From Jeotgalicoccus nanhaiensis (GTDB taxonomy: Bacteria; Bacillota; Bacilli; Staphylococcales; Salinicoccaceae), in NCBI GenBank assembly GCA_004570955.1, contig SPPL01000001.1:62001-126000 (forward strand): a stretch of DNA of 64,000 nt, written 5' to 3'. Of the stretch, positions 35,998 through 45,556 are shown piece by piece. The notes under the pieces are model-generated. The model ran no database searches. It saw nothing but the letters and a program-made list of their open reading frames with translations, and was not told the DNA's origin. The position numbers were made by a program, and so were the translations under genes. Every line of letters begins with the position of its first letter. Within the stretch, counting starts at the first letter, position 1.

Positions 35998-37971
35998 TTA
36001 CTGTTTATCCACAGTTTCACTTATAACTTCTTCTCCGTCAACCTCAACACGGTACTGTCCGGATTCTCCTTCGGTCAGAATCAGTGAAATCGTATGGTTC
36101 GTATCCTCGGTAATTTCAAGAGTTTCCGAGACTTCCTTAATATCGCTGTCTTTATCACCGATAAAGATTTTCACCTCGACGGGCTCCATTTCAGAATCTT
36201 CTTTATCTTCGTCTTTGTCGCTGTCACTGCTTTCTTCTTCCGATTCAGGATAAGGGATGTTCAGCGAAATCTGATAAGTCGTTTCATCGGGAGGCTCTTC
36301 TCCGAGCGAGACAATAACGTTAATCTGAGAGCCCGGAAGGAAATCCCCGTAACTCGGATCCTGCGAGACTATCGCCCCTTCCGGCACTTCGCTGCTGTAC
36401 ACTTCTGTCGTCACGTTAACGATAAAGCCCCGGCTTTCCAGCTCTTCTCTTGCAGCTTCAAGGGAAGTCCCCACGTAGTTCGTAATCGGCACCGGTTCGA
36501 TCCCGTCCGATACTGTAAATCTGACCGGTGTGCCGTCAGGATAAAGTTCTTCGCCTTCAGGCACCGACTGGTCGAGAATTGTACCCGGCGGTTCATCGCT
36601 GTACTCGTTCTCCGCACCGACGTTAGTAAAGCCCGCCGCTTCAAGTTCTTCTGCCGCGTCTTCATACATTTCGCCGACATAGTTTTCCATCGTATACGGC
36701 TCTTCTCCGAGCGAGACAAGCATATCAACCGTCCCGCCGCGTTCGACTTCCGTTCCGGATACCGGCGTCGTTTCAATGATCATGCCTTCTTCAAAATTAT
36801 CATCGTACGTTTCTGAAATATTGCCTGCCTCAAGATCTTCTGACATCAGGTACTCCTCTGCCTCTGCAACTGTCATATTCTGCAGGTTTTCGAGGCTGAC
36901 TGTCGGCGACTGTCTCGGCCACAGCAAGTAGATGACTGCTGCAGCTGCAGCGAGCAGAAATAACAGGATAAACAGAACCCACGGCCATTTACGGCGCTTT
37001 TTCGGCGGCTCTTTGTCAGCTTCCTGCCCTCCTTTAGACTCATGCACAGGGAGCGGAGCCGCCTGGTTTTTTTCTTCGGCCACCGGTGTTTTCTCCACGG
37101 GCGCCGCTGTAATCATCGTTTTTTCCTGTTCTTCCTTCTTAACCGGAGTGTAAGGATCCGTAATATCTTGATAGTAGACGAGTGCCGACAGTACATCATC
37201 TGCATGCCTGTATCTGTTAACCGGTTCTTTTTCGGTACACTTCATAATGATATTTTTTAAGCCGACCGGAATATCCCGGTAGTCGGAAATATCCGGAAAA
37301 GGCTCCGAGATATGTTTTAAAGCTACTGATACGGCAGTTTCAGCTTCGTAAGGCAGACGCCCGGTCAAGAGTTCAAACAGCATAATACCAAATGAATATA
37401 TATCGGTGCGTTCGTCTGTATTTTGTCCCTTTGCCTGTTCGGGAGAAATATACTGGACAGAACCGATGACCTGATTCGTTTCAGTCATGCGCGTTTCGCT
37501 CAGTGCTTTAGCAATACCGAAATCGGTAATTTTTACTCTGCCGTCTTTATCCAGCAAAATATTCTGAGGTTTGATATCCCGGTGAATAATTCCCCGGTCA
37601 TGAGCATGTTCGATGCCGCGGAGCGTCATCATGGCAATGCTGATAACCTCGTCTATTTCAAGCGGGCTGTTTTTTAAAATATATTCTTTTAAGTTGGGTC
37701 CGTGAACAACTTCAGTGACGAGTATGTGATACTCATCTGTTTCATCCACATCGAGGACGCTGACAATGTTCGGATGAGACAACTGGATTGTACTTTCAAC
37801 TTCCCGCTGGAAGCGGCGCACCGATTTTTCCTTATCCAGCGGATCTGCCTTAATCATCTTCACGACTACTTCACGGTTTAAAATAATATCTGTCGCCAGA
37901 TAGACGGAACTCATGCCGCCGCCTAAGTATTTCGCAATCTTGTAACGTTCGGATACTACTTTACCGATCAC
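35998..37971 (-). CDS. prkC: Serine/threonine protein kinase PrkC with PASTA repeats
   Basis: Membrane kinase that senses muropeptides or lipid II and controls cell wall and growth. It has 657 residues. The kinase domain (about 10-265) has K38, HRDIKPQN (D132) and DFG (150-152). A basic stretch leads into one membrane segment (about 330-351). Three PASTA repeats follow (about 356-424, 425-494, 495-563), then a linker of D, E and S and a C-terminal domain like that of staphylococcal Stk1/PknB. It overlaps stp by 4 bp. Confidence 0.97.
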   Translation of the reverse strand: MIGKVVSERYKIAKYLGGGMSSVYLATDIILNREVVVKMIKADPLDKEKSVRRFQREVESTIQLSHPNIVSVLDVDETDEYHILVTEVVHGPNLKEYILKNSPLEIDEVISIAMMTLRGIEHAHDRGIIHRDIKPQNILLDKDGRVKITDFGIAKALSETRMTETNQVIGSVQYISPEQAKGQNTDERTDIYSFGIMLFELLTGRLPYEAETAVSVALKHISEPFPDISDYRDIPVGLKNIIMKCTEKEPVNRYRHADDVLSALVYYQDITDPYTPVKKEEQEKTMITAAPVEKTPVAEEKNQAAPLPVHESKGGQEADKEPPKKRRKWPWVLFILLFLLAAAAAVIYLLWPRQSPTVSLENLQNMTVAEAEEYLMSEDLEAGNISETYDDNFEEGMIIETTPVSGTEVERGGTVDMLVSLGEEPYTMENYVGEMYEDAAEELEAAGFTNVGAENEYSDEPPGTILDQSVPEGEELYPDGTPVRFTVSDGIEPVPITNYVGTSLEAAREELESRGFIVNVTTEVYSSEVPEGAIVSQDPSYGDFLPGSQINVIVSLGEEPPDETTYQISLNIPYPESEEESSDSDKDEDKEDSEMEPVEVKIFIGDKDSDIKEVSETLEITEDTNHTISLILTEGESGQYRVEVDGEEVISETVDKQ

Positions 37972-38714
37972 TCTTCCCCACCTGCTTTCAGGTCGGCTAA
38001 AACAACACTGATATTATCCCGTGACTTATTATGTTCTGCAGTTTTTGTCAGCTGCTCCGCTTTTTGCTGAAGTGTCATTTTCCTGCTGTACATCATATGA
38101 TGAATTTCGTCCGGTCGTACAGTATCCGTCAGACCATCCGTAGCCAGCACGACATAATCATACTGCCTGCCGCGGAGACGAAACACATCAGCCTGAATAA
38201 TTTTTTCAGTACCCATCGCTTTCGTTATTAAATTCCGGCGCGGGTGTGTCAGCGCTTCTTCTTCGGTAATTTCCCCGCTCGACACAAGCACGTTTACAAA
38301 AGTATGATCTTCGGTGACCTGTTCAATTTTACGGTTATTCATTACATAAGCACGGGAATCACCGACATTTAATACGAGAATCGAGGACTCGATAACTGCT
38401 ACGAGCACGAGCGTTGTACCCATGCCTCTGTATTCGGAATTTTCTTCCTGATAATCGTATAATTCATGATTCGTTCTCATGACAAGATCGCGCAGAAAGC
38501 GTTCTGCTTCATCTATATTAAACAGGTTATTATTTTCCCAGGCGGTCTTTATTTTATCGTAAACGAACTTGCTTGCCACTTCACCGTACTGGTGACCGCC
38601 CATGCCGTCAGCAATAAGGAGCAGCGGCTGGCGGGTGCGGTTATAAAAATGCCCTGTTAAGTCTTCATTGATATCTCTGTAATTACCGCAAATACTTTTC
38701 TCTGTTACTTTCAA
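37968..38714 (-). CDS. stp: PP2C-type protein phosphatase (PrpC/Stp)
   Basis: Removes phosphates placed by PrkC. It has 248 residues. Metal-binding aspartates are in NYRDINED (D14, D18) and IADGMGGH (D36); VLNVGDSRAYVM, VLATDGLTD and KSRDNISVVL complete the PP2C set. It is coupled to prkC through a 4-bp overlap. rlmN, which normally lies between rsmB and this gene, is missing. Confidence 0.96.
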   Translation of the reverse strand: MKVTEKSICGNYRDINEDLTGHFYNRTRQPLLLIADGMGGHQYGEVASKFVYDKIKTAWENNNLFNIDEAERFLRDLVMRTNHELYDYQEENSEYRGMGTTLVLVAVIESSILVLNVGDSRAYVMNNRKIEQVTEDHTFVNVLVSSGEITEEEALTHPRRNLITKAMGTEKIIQADVFRLRGRQYDYVVLATDGLTDTVRPDEIHHMMYSRKMTLQQKAEQLTKTAEHNKSRDNISVVLADLKAGGEE

Positions 38715-38732
38715 GATTAAGCCTCCTATCCG

Positions 38733-40037
38733 TCACTTGCTGTCAGATTTTTTAAATCTTGCAATGAAAAAGCCGTCGGTTTGATGTTCATACGGAAGGA
38801 TCTGTCTGTATGGTCCCGTAAAGTTAAAGGCCGGAATATTAAAATCATCGAATTCAATATCTTCATGACGCTTTTTAAATGTATATGCAACATTTTCATT
38901 TTCCAGCTGATGAATCGTGCAGGTCGAGTAAATTAAGACGCCGCCCGGTTTTAAATATTTTTTAACATTATCTAAAATTTCAAGCTGTAATTCAACTAAT
39001 TCGTTAATGCTTTCTTCATTTCGTTCGTATTTAATTTCAGGTTTTCTTTTCACTACCCCGAGGCCCGAACACGGGGCATCGACGATAATCCGGTCAAACT
39101 GCTGTCCGTAATCATGGCGCGCTGCATCTGCAACAAAGGCATCGTAATTCGCATGCTTTAAGCGTGATGCTTCATTATCAATCAGTGTAATTTTATGTTC
39201 GTGTACATCACCGAGCGAGACAAAACCGTCTTCCATTGATTCAAGCGCATGCAGCCCCTTGCCGCCCGGCGCGCTGCAGGCATCGAGAATATTGTCATCG
39301 TCATCCGGTTCCAGTGCCAGATTGACAAACATCGATGAAACGTCCTGAATCGCAAAAAAACCGTCCTTATAACTGCGGCTGTGTGTAATATTCTGCCCGT
39401 TAAACTCAATCGCATCCGGATGCAGGCCTGATTCTCTGACATCGTATCCTTCTGTCTTCAGCATTTCTATTAAGTTATCTCTGCCGACGAGTTTTTTATT
39501 GACTCTGAGATACATCTGGGGCTTTTCATTAAGCGATGAAAGCATACGCTCTGTTTCTTCGAGGCTGTAATGTTTAAACCAGTGTTTAACCAGCCATTTC
39601 GGCATGCTGTATTTTAAAGACAGGCGCGCTGCATCATTTTGAATATCATCGATAACAGGTTTTTCGCCGCGCAAATAGCCGCGGAGGATTCCGTTAATCT
39701 GTTTTCCTGCCTGCAGTCCGCCGCGTTCTTTGGCAATTTCCACCGCTTCATTAATGACCGCAAAGTCCGGCACGCGGTCGAGATATTCCAGCTGATAAAC
39801 AGACAAGAGCAGCAGATACCGCTGCCAGCGGCGCAGTTTCGTTTTAATAAATGGTCTGATGTAGTACTCCAAAGTCAATTTGTGCTGCAGTGTGCCGTAG
39901 AGAATTTCTGTCAGCAGCCCCTTATCTTCGGGCTTCAGTTCTTCAAATCTTAAGGCATCGTTCAGCACGATATTGCTGTATGCTTTGTTGTCGATGACTT
40001 CTTCATATAATTCAAGTGCCAGTGCTCTCACTGTCAT
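38733..40037 (-). CDS. rsmB: 16S rRNA (cytosine-C5) methyltransferase RsmB
   Basis: Makes m5C967 of 16S rRNA. It has 434 residues. An N-terminal NusB-like RNA-binding domain (about 1-140) precedes the SAM domain with DACSAPGGKGLH and the two cysteines of the mechanism in DAPCSGLGVVKRKPEIKY and YSTCTIHQLENE. It overlaps fmt by 4 bp. Confidence 0.95.
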   Translation of the reverse strand: MTVRALALELYEEVIDNKAYSNIVLNDALRFEELKPEDKGLLTEILYGTLQHKLTLEYYIRPFIKTKLRRWQRYLLLLSVYQLEYLDRVPDFAVINEAVEIAKERGGLQAGKQINGILRGYLRGEKPVIDDIQNDAARLSLKYSMPKWLVKHWFKHYSLEETERMLSSLNEKPQMYLRVNKKLVGRDNLIEMLKTEGYDVRESGLHPDAIEFNGQNITHSRSYKDGFFAIQDVSSMFVNLALEPDDDDNILDACSAPGGKGLHALESMEDGFVSLGDVHEHKITLIDNEASRLKHANYDAFVADAARHDYGQQFDRIIVDAPCSGLGVVKRKPEIKYERNEESINELVELQLEILDNVKKYLKPGGVLIYSTCTIHQLENENVAYTFKKRHEDIEFDDFNIPAFNFTGPYRQILPYEHQTDGFFIARFKKSDSK

Positions 40038-40972
40038 ATATCTTCACCCAGTTTCCTGCCGATTAAATCACTGTTATTGTTAATAAAATCAAGCGCCTTA
40101 TTTTTCTTCTTGCCGGCGAGCTGAACTTCCGTAATATTCACGAGTTCATCGGCGGCTGCAACCAGAAAACCTGAGTCGCTTTTATCGGTAATCGTGCCCG
40201 GTTCTTTATCCGTCCGCTGATTCGTCAGCTCCGCTGAAAATAATTTGAGGCGTTGGTCACCGAGCATTGTATGTCCTACCGGCCACGGTGCGAGACCGCG
40301 GATATGATTAAAGACTTCGCGTGCTGGTTTATTAAAACTGATAACTTCATCGCTTTTTAAAATATTCGGGCTGAAGGTCGCATCAAGGTCATTTTGAGGT
40401 GTGCGCTCGTTCGTTTCATCGAGAATTGCAGGCAATGTATCCATGAGGAGCGAAGCGCCGACTCTGCTCAGTTTGTCGAACATAGTTCCCGTGTTGTCGG
40501 AGTCTTCGATTTTAATGCTCCTCGAGGCAATAATATCCCCCGCATCGAGTTTTTTCGCCATATACATAAGCGTCACACCTGTTTCATCGTCCCCGTTAAT
40601 GACCGCACGGTGAATCGGTGCGCCGCCGCGGTGTTTCGGCAGCAGTGAGGCGTGGACGTTCAGCGCACCGAGCACCGGTATATTTAAAATATTTTCAGGG
40701 AGCAGCTGGCCGAAAGCTGCTGTAATAATCAGGTCGGGCTGAAGGTCTGAAACAATGCTGAACGCTTCTTCGCTCTTCATCGTTTCAGGCTGATACAGTT
40801 CGATGCCGAGCAATTTTGCCGCAAGTGCGACCGGCGGATCCGTCATTACTTTTTTTCGTCCGACGGGTCTCGCCGGCTGAGAAATTACCAGGTCGACGCC
40901 GTATTCTTTATGAAGTTCTTTTAGTATCGGTACAGAAAAATCCGGCGTACCCATAAAGATAATTTTAGTCAT
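40034..40972 (-). CDS. fmt: Methionyl-tRNA formyltransferase
   Basis: Formylates initiator Met-tRNA. It has 312 residues. The formyl-transfer residues N105 and H107 (LGALNVHASLLPKHRGGAPI) and D146 (LDAGD) are present, with a C-terminal OB domain. The ATG at 40972 follows AGGAG. It is 10 bp after priA; def, often between them, is absent. Confidence 0.97.
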   Translation of the reverse strand: MTKIIFMGTPDFSVPILKELHKEYGVDLVISQPARPVGRKKVMTDPPVALAAKLLGIELYQPETMKSEEAFSIVSDLQPDLIITAAFGQLLPENILNIPVLGALNVHASLLPKHRGGAPIHRAVINGDDETGVTLMYMAKKLDAGDIIASRSIKIEDSDNTGTMFDKLSRVGASLLMDTLPAILDETNERTPQNDLDATFSPNILKSDEVISFNKPAREVFNHIRGLAPWPVGHTMLGDQRLKLFSAELTNQRTDKEPGTITDKSDSGFLVAAADELVNITEVQLAGKKKNKALDFINNNSDLIGRKLGEDI

Positions 40973-40982
40973 ATTAAATCTC

Positions 40983-43364
40983 CTACATAATATATTGTGG
41001 ATCGACATCAATTTTTAAAGACAATCCTGTCTTTTTATAAATTTGTGTATATTTTTCATCGAGCGCATCGAGAACTGCTTTAAGTTCCGGTTCGCGTTTA
41101 TATTTCAACAGAATCTGGAATCTGTTTTTGTTTTTAATTCTTTCAATCGGACTCGGTGACGGGCCGATAATAATACAGCTTTCACTGACATTTTCAACCA
41201 GTGTTTTGTGAATATCCGTCGTCGCCTGAAGACAATCCTGAATACGTTCCGCTGAAATAGTAAACAGAATGTGGAAATAGTAAGGCGAATAACGTGCAAA
41301 TTTACGAAATTGCATTTCTTTTTCATAAAAGCCGCGGTAGTCATTATCCATCGCAAGCGTAATCGCGTAGTGCTCCGGGTTATAAGTCTGGAATATCACT
41401 TCGCCCGGCAGCTCGTGCCGGCCGGTGCGTCCTGCCACCTGAGTCAGAAGCTGAAAGGTCCGTTCATTCGCCCGGAAGTCAGGGAGGTTTAACATGGTGT
41501 CTGCATTCAGCACGCCGACCAGGGTCACGTTCGGATAGTCGAGTCCTTTGGCAATCATCTGCGTGCCGAGAAGTATCGGCACTTTGTCCGCTTCAAAGCG
41601 GTTAAGCAGCTGCTCATGAGCGCCTTTACGCTGAGTCGTGTCAACATCCATCCTGATAATATCAACATTAAAGGTGTCTCGTAAAATTTCTTCAACTTTT
41701 TGAGTACCCGTTCCTCTGAAGGTGACATCATTGGAACCGCAGTCTGCACATTTACGCGTAACCTGCTCTTCATAGCTGCAGTAGTGGCAGAGCAGACTGC
41801 TGTTGTTTTTATGATATGTGAGTGAAATATCACAGTTCGGACAATTCGGCACATGGCCGCAATTCTGGCAGATCTGGAAGTTCGCAAACCCTCTCCGGTT
41901 TAACAGCAGCACGGTCTGCTCGCCTTTTTCTATCCTGTCCTGTATAGCCGCTTCAAGCTTCCTCGATAAAATTCCCGAGTTGCCGTCTTTGTGTTCGTCG
42001 CTCATATCGACAATCTCTGCTCTTGGCATAGGCTGCATACCCGGCCGGTGCGTCAGTTCAAAACGTTTATAGACGCCCTTTGAACTCCGTGCGTAGGATT
42101 CAAGTGAAGGGGTGGCAGAACCGAGGACGACGGGGCAATTATGAAATGCCGCACGCAGTTTCGCCACTTCCGCTGCATGGTACATCGGCCGTTCCGACTG
42201 TTTGTACGTCGTTTCATGTTCTTCATCGATAATAATGATGCCGATATTTTTAAAGGGTGCAAATACAGATGAACGTGCTCCGACTGAGACGCGGGCACGG
42301 CCGCTTTGAATTTTACGCCATTCATCGTATTTTTCACCGTGCGACAAAGCCGAGTGAAGCACGGCAACATCATCGCCGAAACGCGCTTTAAATCTGTTGA
42401 CCATTTGCGGGGTCAGTGCGATTTCCGGCACCAGCATAATAGCATCCCGGTGGTTATCAAGCGCCGTCTGAATAAGCTGCAGATACACTTCTGTTTTTCC
42501 GCTGCCTGTAATGCCGTGCAAAAGGAAGGTCTCATTATTCTGATCGTTAAGCGCCGCATTAATACTGTTAAAGGCAGCTGCCTGTTCGCTGGTCAATTTC
42601 TTTTCATAATCAGCTTCAAATACCGCTGATTCATACGGATCGCGTTCAACAACCATATCGAGTTTTTCAACATAGCCTTTTTTCTCGAGTTCGCGGACGA
42701 CTGCTTCTGAGTAGCCCTGCGCCTTCAGCTCTCTAAGCAGGACCGGCTCCTTGTAATCCTCAATGATCTGCAGTGCTTCGAACTGTTTCGGTGCGCGTTC
42801 AAGCGGTGCTTTATTTAAAAATAAGGAGCGCACTCCTTTTTGAACTTTTTTCTTTGTATGCTGTTTAATCTGAATATCTTCATAAATCTCGCCTGTTTCA
42901 ATATAAGGCATGAGTTCTGCAAGATCCCTTGCCGGCAGACTCTTCGTTTCGAGTTCGCCGTTCACCGAATAGCTGTCATAAATAAATTTCGCCTCTCCTG
43001 AAGCTGTATCATCAAGCAGCAGCACTTTTTTTGATTTTGTTTTCAAAGCGACCGGCAGAATGGTTTCGATAACAGAAATATACGGTTCGATATAATAATT
43101 TGCCAGCTGTTTTGAAAGTTCGATCAGTTCATCCGTCAAAACAGGCTCGAGGTCCATGACCTTAACGATTTCTTTAACTTTGTCCGCCGGCACATCGCTG
43201 TCCTCGTGAATGCTCATCACGTAAGCCTGCACATGTCTCGGGCCGAACGGAACGAAGACACGGTGTCCCGGCTTAATAACATCCGTGAGGCGGTCCGGTA
43301 TTTTATAGTCGAAGAGCCGGTTGACATCCTTCGAGTTCACTCCGACGATTACTGCTGCAAACAT
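40983..43364 (-). CDS. priA: Primosomal helicase PriA
   Basis: Restarts collapsed replication forks. It has 793 residues. After the N-terminal DNA-binding part comes the helicase core with HGITGSGKTEVYLQL (Walker A), IDEEHETTYKQ (DEEH) and GSATPSLES. The zinc-binding cysteines (CQNCGHVPNCPNC ... CHYC ... CADCGS) and GTQMIAKGLDYPNVTLVG follow. Its start overlaps the coaBC stop by one base. Confidence 0.97.
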   Translation of the reverse strand: MFAAVIVGVNSKDVNRLFDYKIPDRLTDVIKPGHRVFVPFGPRHVQAYVMSIHEDSDVPADKVKEIVKVMDLEPVLTDELIELSKQLANYYIEPYISVIETILPVALKTKSKKVLLLDDTASGEAKFIYDSYSVNGELETKSLPARDLAELMPYIETGEIYEDIQIKQHTKKKVQKGVRSLFLNKAPLERAPKQFEALQIIEDYKEPVLLRELKAQGYSEAVVRELEKKGYVEKLDMVVERDPYESAVFEADYEKKLTSEQAAAFNSINAALNDQNNETFLLHGITGSGKTEVYLQLIQTALDNHRDAIMLVPEIALTPQMVNRFKARFGDDVAVLHSALSHGEKYDEWRKIQSGRARVSVGARSSVFAPFKNIGIIIIDEEHETTYKQSERPMYHAAEVAKLRAAFHNCPVVLGSATPSLESYARSSKGVYKRFELTHRPGMQPMPRAEIVDMSDEHKDGNSGILSRKLEAAIQDRIEKGEQTVLLLNRRGFANFQICQNCGHVPNCPNCDISLTYHKNNSSLLCHYCSYEEQVTRKCADCGSNDVTFRGTGTQKVEEILRDTFNVDIIRMDVDTTQRKGAHEQLLNRFEADKVPILLGTQMIAKGLDYPNVTLVGVLNADTMLNLPDFRANERTFQLLTQVAGRTGRHELPGEVIFQTYNPEHYAITLAMDNDYRGFYEKEMQFRKFARYSPYYFHILFTISAERIQDCLQATTDIHKTLVENVSESCIIIGPSPSPIERIKNKNRFQILLKYKREPELKAVLDALDEKYTQIYKKTGLSLKIDVDPQYIM

Positions 43365-44551
43365 CAGTGCATCACCTTGTCAAGAACGGCATCTGTGATC
43401 TTTTCGGCAAGTGCGGTTTTGGCCATTTTAGCGAGCGGCACTCTGCTGCCGTCTTTAAAAATAATGGTCACTTCGTTATCATCGCTGTTCATGCCGATTG
43501 ACGTATCCGACACATCATTCATAATAATCGCATCTGCATTTTTTGTTTTGAGCTTCGATTCTGCATAAGCTTCGACATTTTCCGTCTCCGCTGCAAAGCC
43601 GACAATATACATATCTTCACTGTTATGACCGGCATATTTTAAAATGTCCTGTGTTTCCGTCAATTCAATAACCGGCGCTTTGTCCGCTTGTTTTTTAATT
43701 TTCTGGCTGCTTTTATCTTTAACTGTAAAGTCCGAGACCGCTGCAGTAAAGATGCCGATATCTGCAGTCAAATGTGTTTTAACCGCTTCAAACATTTCTG
43801 CCGTCGATTCCACATCGATGCGTATCACACCCGCTGGGGCCGGCAGATTTGTCGGTCCGCTGACGAGGATTACTTCAGCGCCGCGGCGTTTAAAGCTGTC
43901 TGCTATACTGTAGCCCATTTTCCCGCTTGAAAAATTGGACAGGTAACGGATCGGGTCAAGACGCTCCCTCGTCGGCCCCGCTGTAACGAGCACACGTTTA
44001 CCTTCCAGCTCGCGGCTTTCGTTCAGCATGTCATTAATTTTCTCCATAATATCCGGCACTGACGCAAGGCGTCCTTTTGCATTGTAGCCGCAGGCGAGAA
44101 AACCTGTTTCCGAGTCGATAAACTCCACACCCTGGCTTCGGATCCTGTCGATGTTTTCCTGGACAGACGGCTGGTGCAGCATATGAACGTTCATGGCAGG
44201 CGCCATTAAGACGGGTTTCGTATTGGCTGCGAGAACATTTAACAACATATTATCGTAGATGCCGTTCGCAAATTTGCCGATGGTGTTGGCTGTGACCGGC
44301 ACTACTGCGATAAGGTCTGCCCACTCCCCGATATTAATATGTGCAATATGACTTGGGTTTTCTTCTAAAAAAGTATTAGTATAAACGTGATTTCTGCTGA
44401 TGGCCTGAAAAGCGAGCGGCGTCACGAACTCGAGCGTGTTATCTGTCAAAACAACGCGGACTTCATGGCCGGACTGAATGAGTTTGCTCGTTAAATCAAT
44501 TGCTTTATAACTTGCAATGCCTCCTGTAACTCCGAGGACAATATTTGCCAA
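43364..44551 (-). CDS. coaBC: Bifunctional CoaBC (phosphopantothenoylcysteine synthetase/decarboxylase)
   Basis: Two steps of coenzyme A synthesis. It has 395 residues. The N-terminal flavoprotein decarboxylase (LGVTGGIASYKAIDL, PAMNVHM, GFLACGYNAKGRLA) is followed by the CTP-dependent synthetase from about 190 (VLVTAGPTRERLDPIRYLSNFSSGKMGYSIA). The start is TTG at 44551 with GAGGTG seven bases upstream; no ATG fits. The rpoZ terminator lies just upstream. Confidence 0.95.
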   Translation of the reverse strand: MANIVLGVTGGIASYKAIDLTSKLIQSGHEVRVVLTDNTLEFVTPLAFQAISRNHVYTNTFLEENPSHIAHINIGEWADLIAVVPVTANTIGKFANGIYDNMLLNVLAANTKPVLMAPAMNVHMLHQPSVQENIDRIRSQGVEFIDSETGFLACGYNAKGRLASVPDIMEKINDMLNESRELEGKRVLVTAGPTRERLDPIRYLSNFSSGKMGYSIADSFKRRGAEVILVSGPTNLPAPAGVIRIDVESTAEMFEAVKTHLTADIGIFTAAVSDFTVKDKSSQKIKKQADKAPVIELTETQDILKYAGHNSEDMYIVGFAAETENVEAYAESKLKTKNADAIIMNDVSDTSIGMNSDDNEVTIIFKDGSRVPLAKMAKTALAEKITDAVLDKVMH

Positions 44552-44566
44552 ATTAATCACCTCTTT

Positions 44567-44593
44567 AAAAAAAGCTGACAATTTCTTGTCAGC
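44567..44593 (-). terminator. Internal terminator between rpoZ and coaBC
   Basis: Stem GCTGACA/TGTCAGC (44574-44580 with 44587-44593), 6-base loop, followed by seven T on the minus strand. It ends only a few bases before the coaBC ribosome site, so coaBC must be read through it or start in the tail. Confidence 0.75.
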
Positions 44594-44608
44594 ATCATTA
44601 TATCTCTT

Positions 44609-44802
44609 TTATTTTTGTACAGTAACTTTGCCGGCTGCGATCTCTTCAAGAGAATAACCGACATTTGTTTTTGATCTGTATGAATCAAGGAGTGCATCTT
44701 CCGGATGTTCCTGTAATTGTCTTGCACGTTTTGCCGCCATCGTAACTACCAGATACTTTGAATCGACATGTTTTTTAAGTTCATGACCAGCTGGGTATAA
44801 CA

Positions 44803-44803
<1 letters not shown>
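44609..44803 (-). CDS. rpoZ: RNA polymerase omega subunit
   Basis: Small subunit that aids assembly of RNA polymerase. It has 64 residues, starting MLYPAGHELKKHVDSKYLVVTMAAKRARQL, typical of Gram-positive omega. It overlaps the gmk stop by one base. gmk-rpoZ-coaBC-priA is the standard order. Confidence 0.94.
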
Positions 44804-45450
<647 letters not shown>

Positions 45451-45556
45451 TTACTTCTTAATGTACCATAGATTGCACAAAATTTCATCATTAAAGCGGA
45501 CATTAAATCCGCATTCATGATAAAATAATATGTAATCATTTTGAGGAGGATACGCC

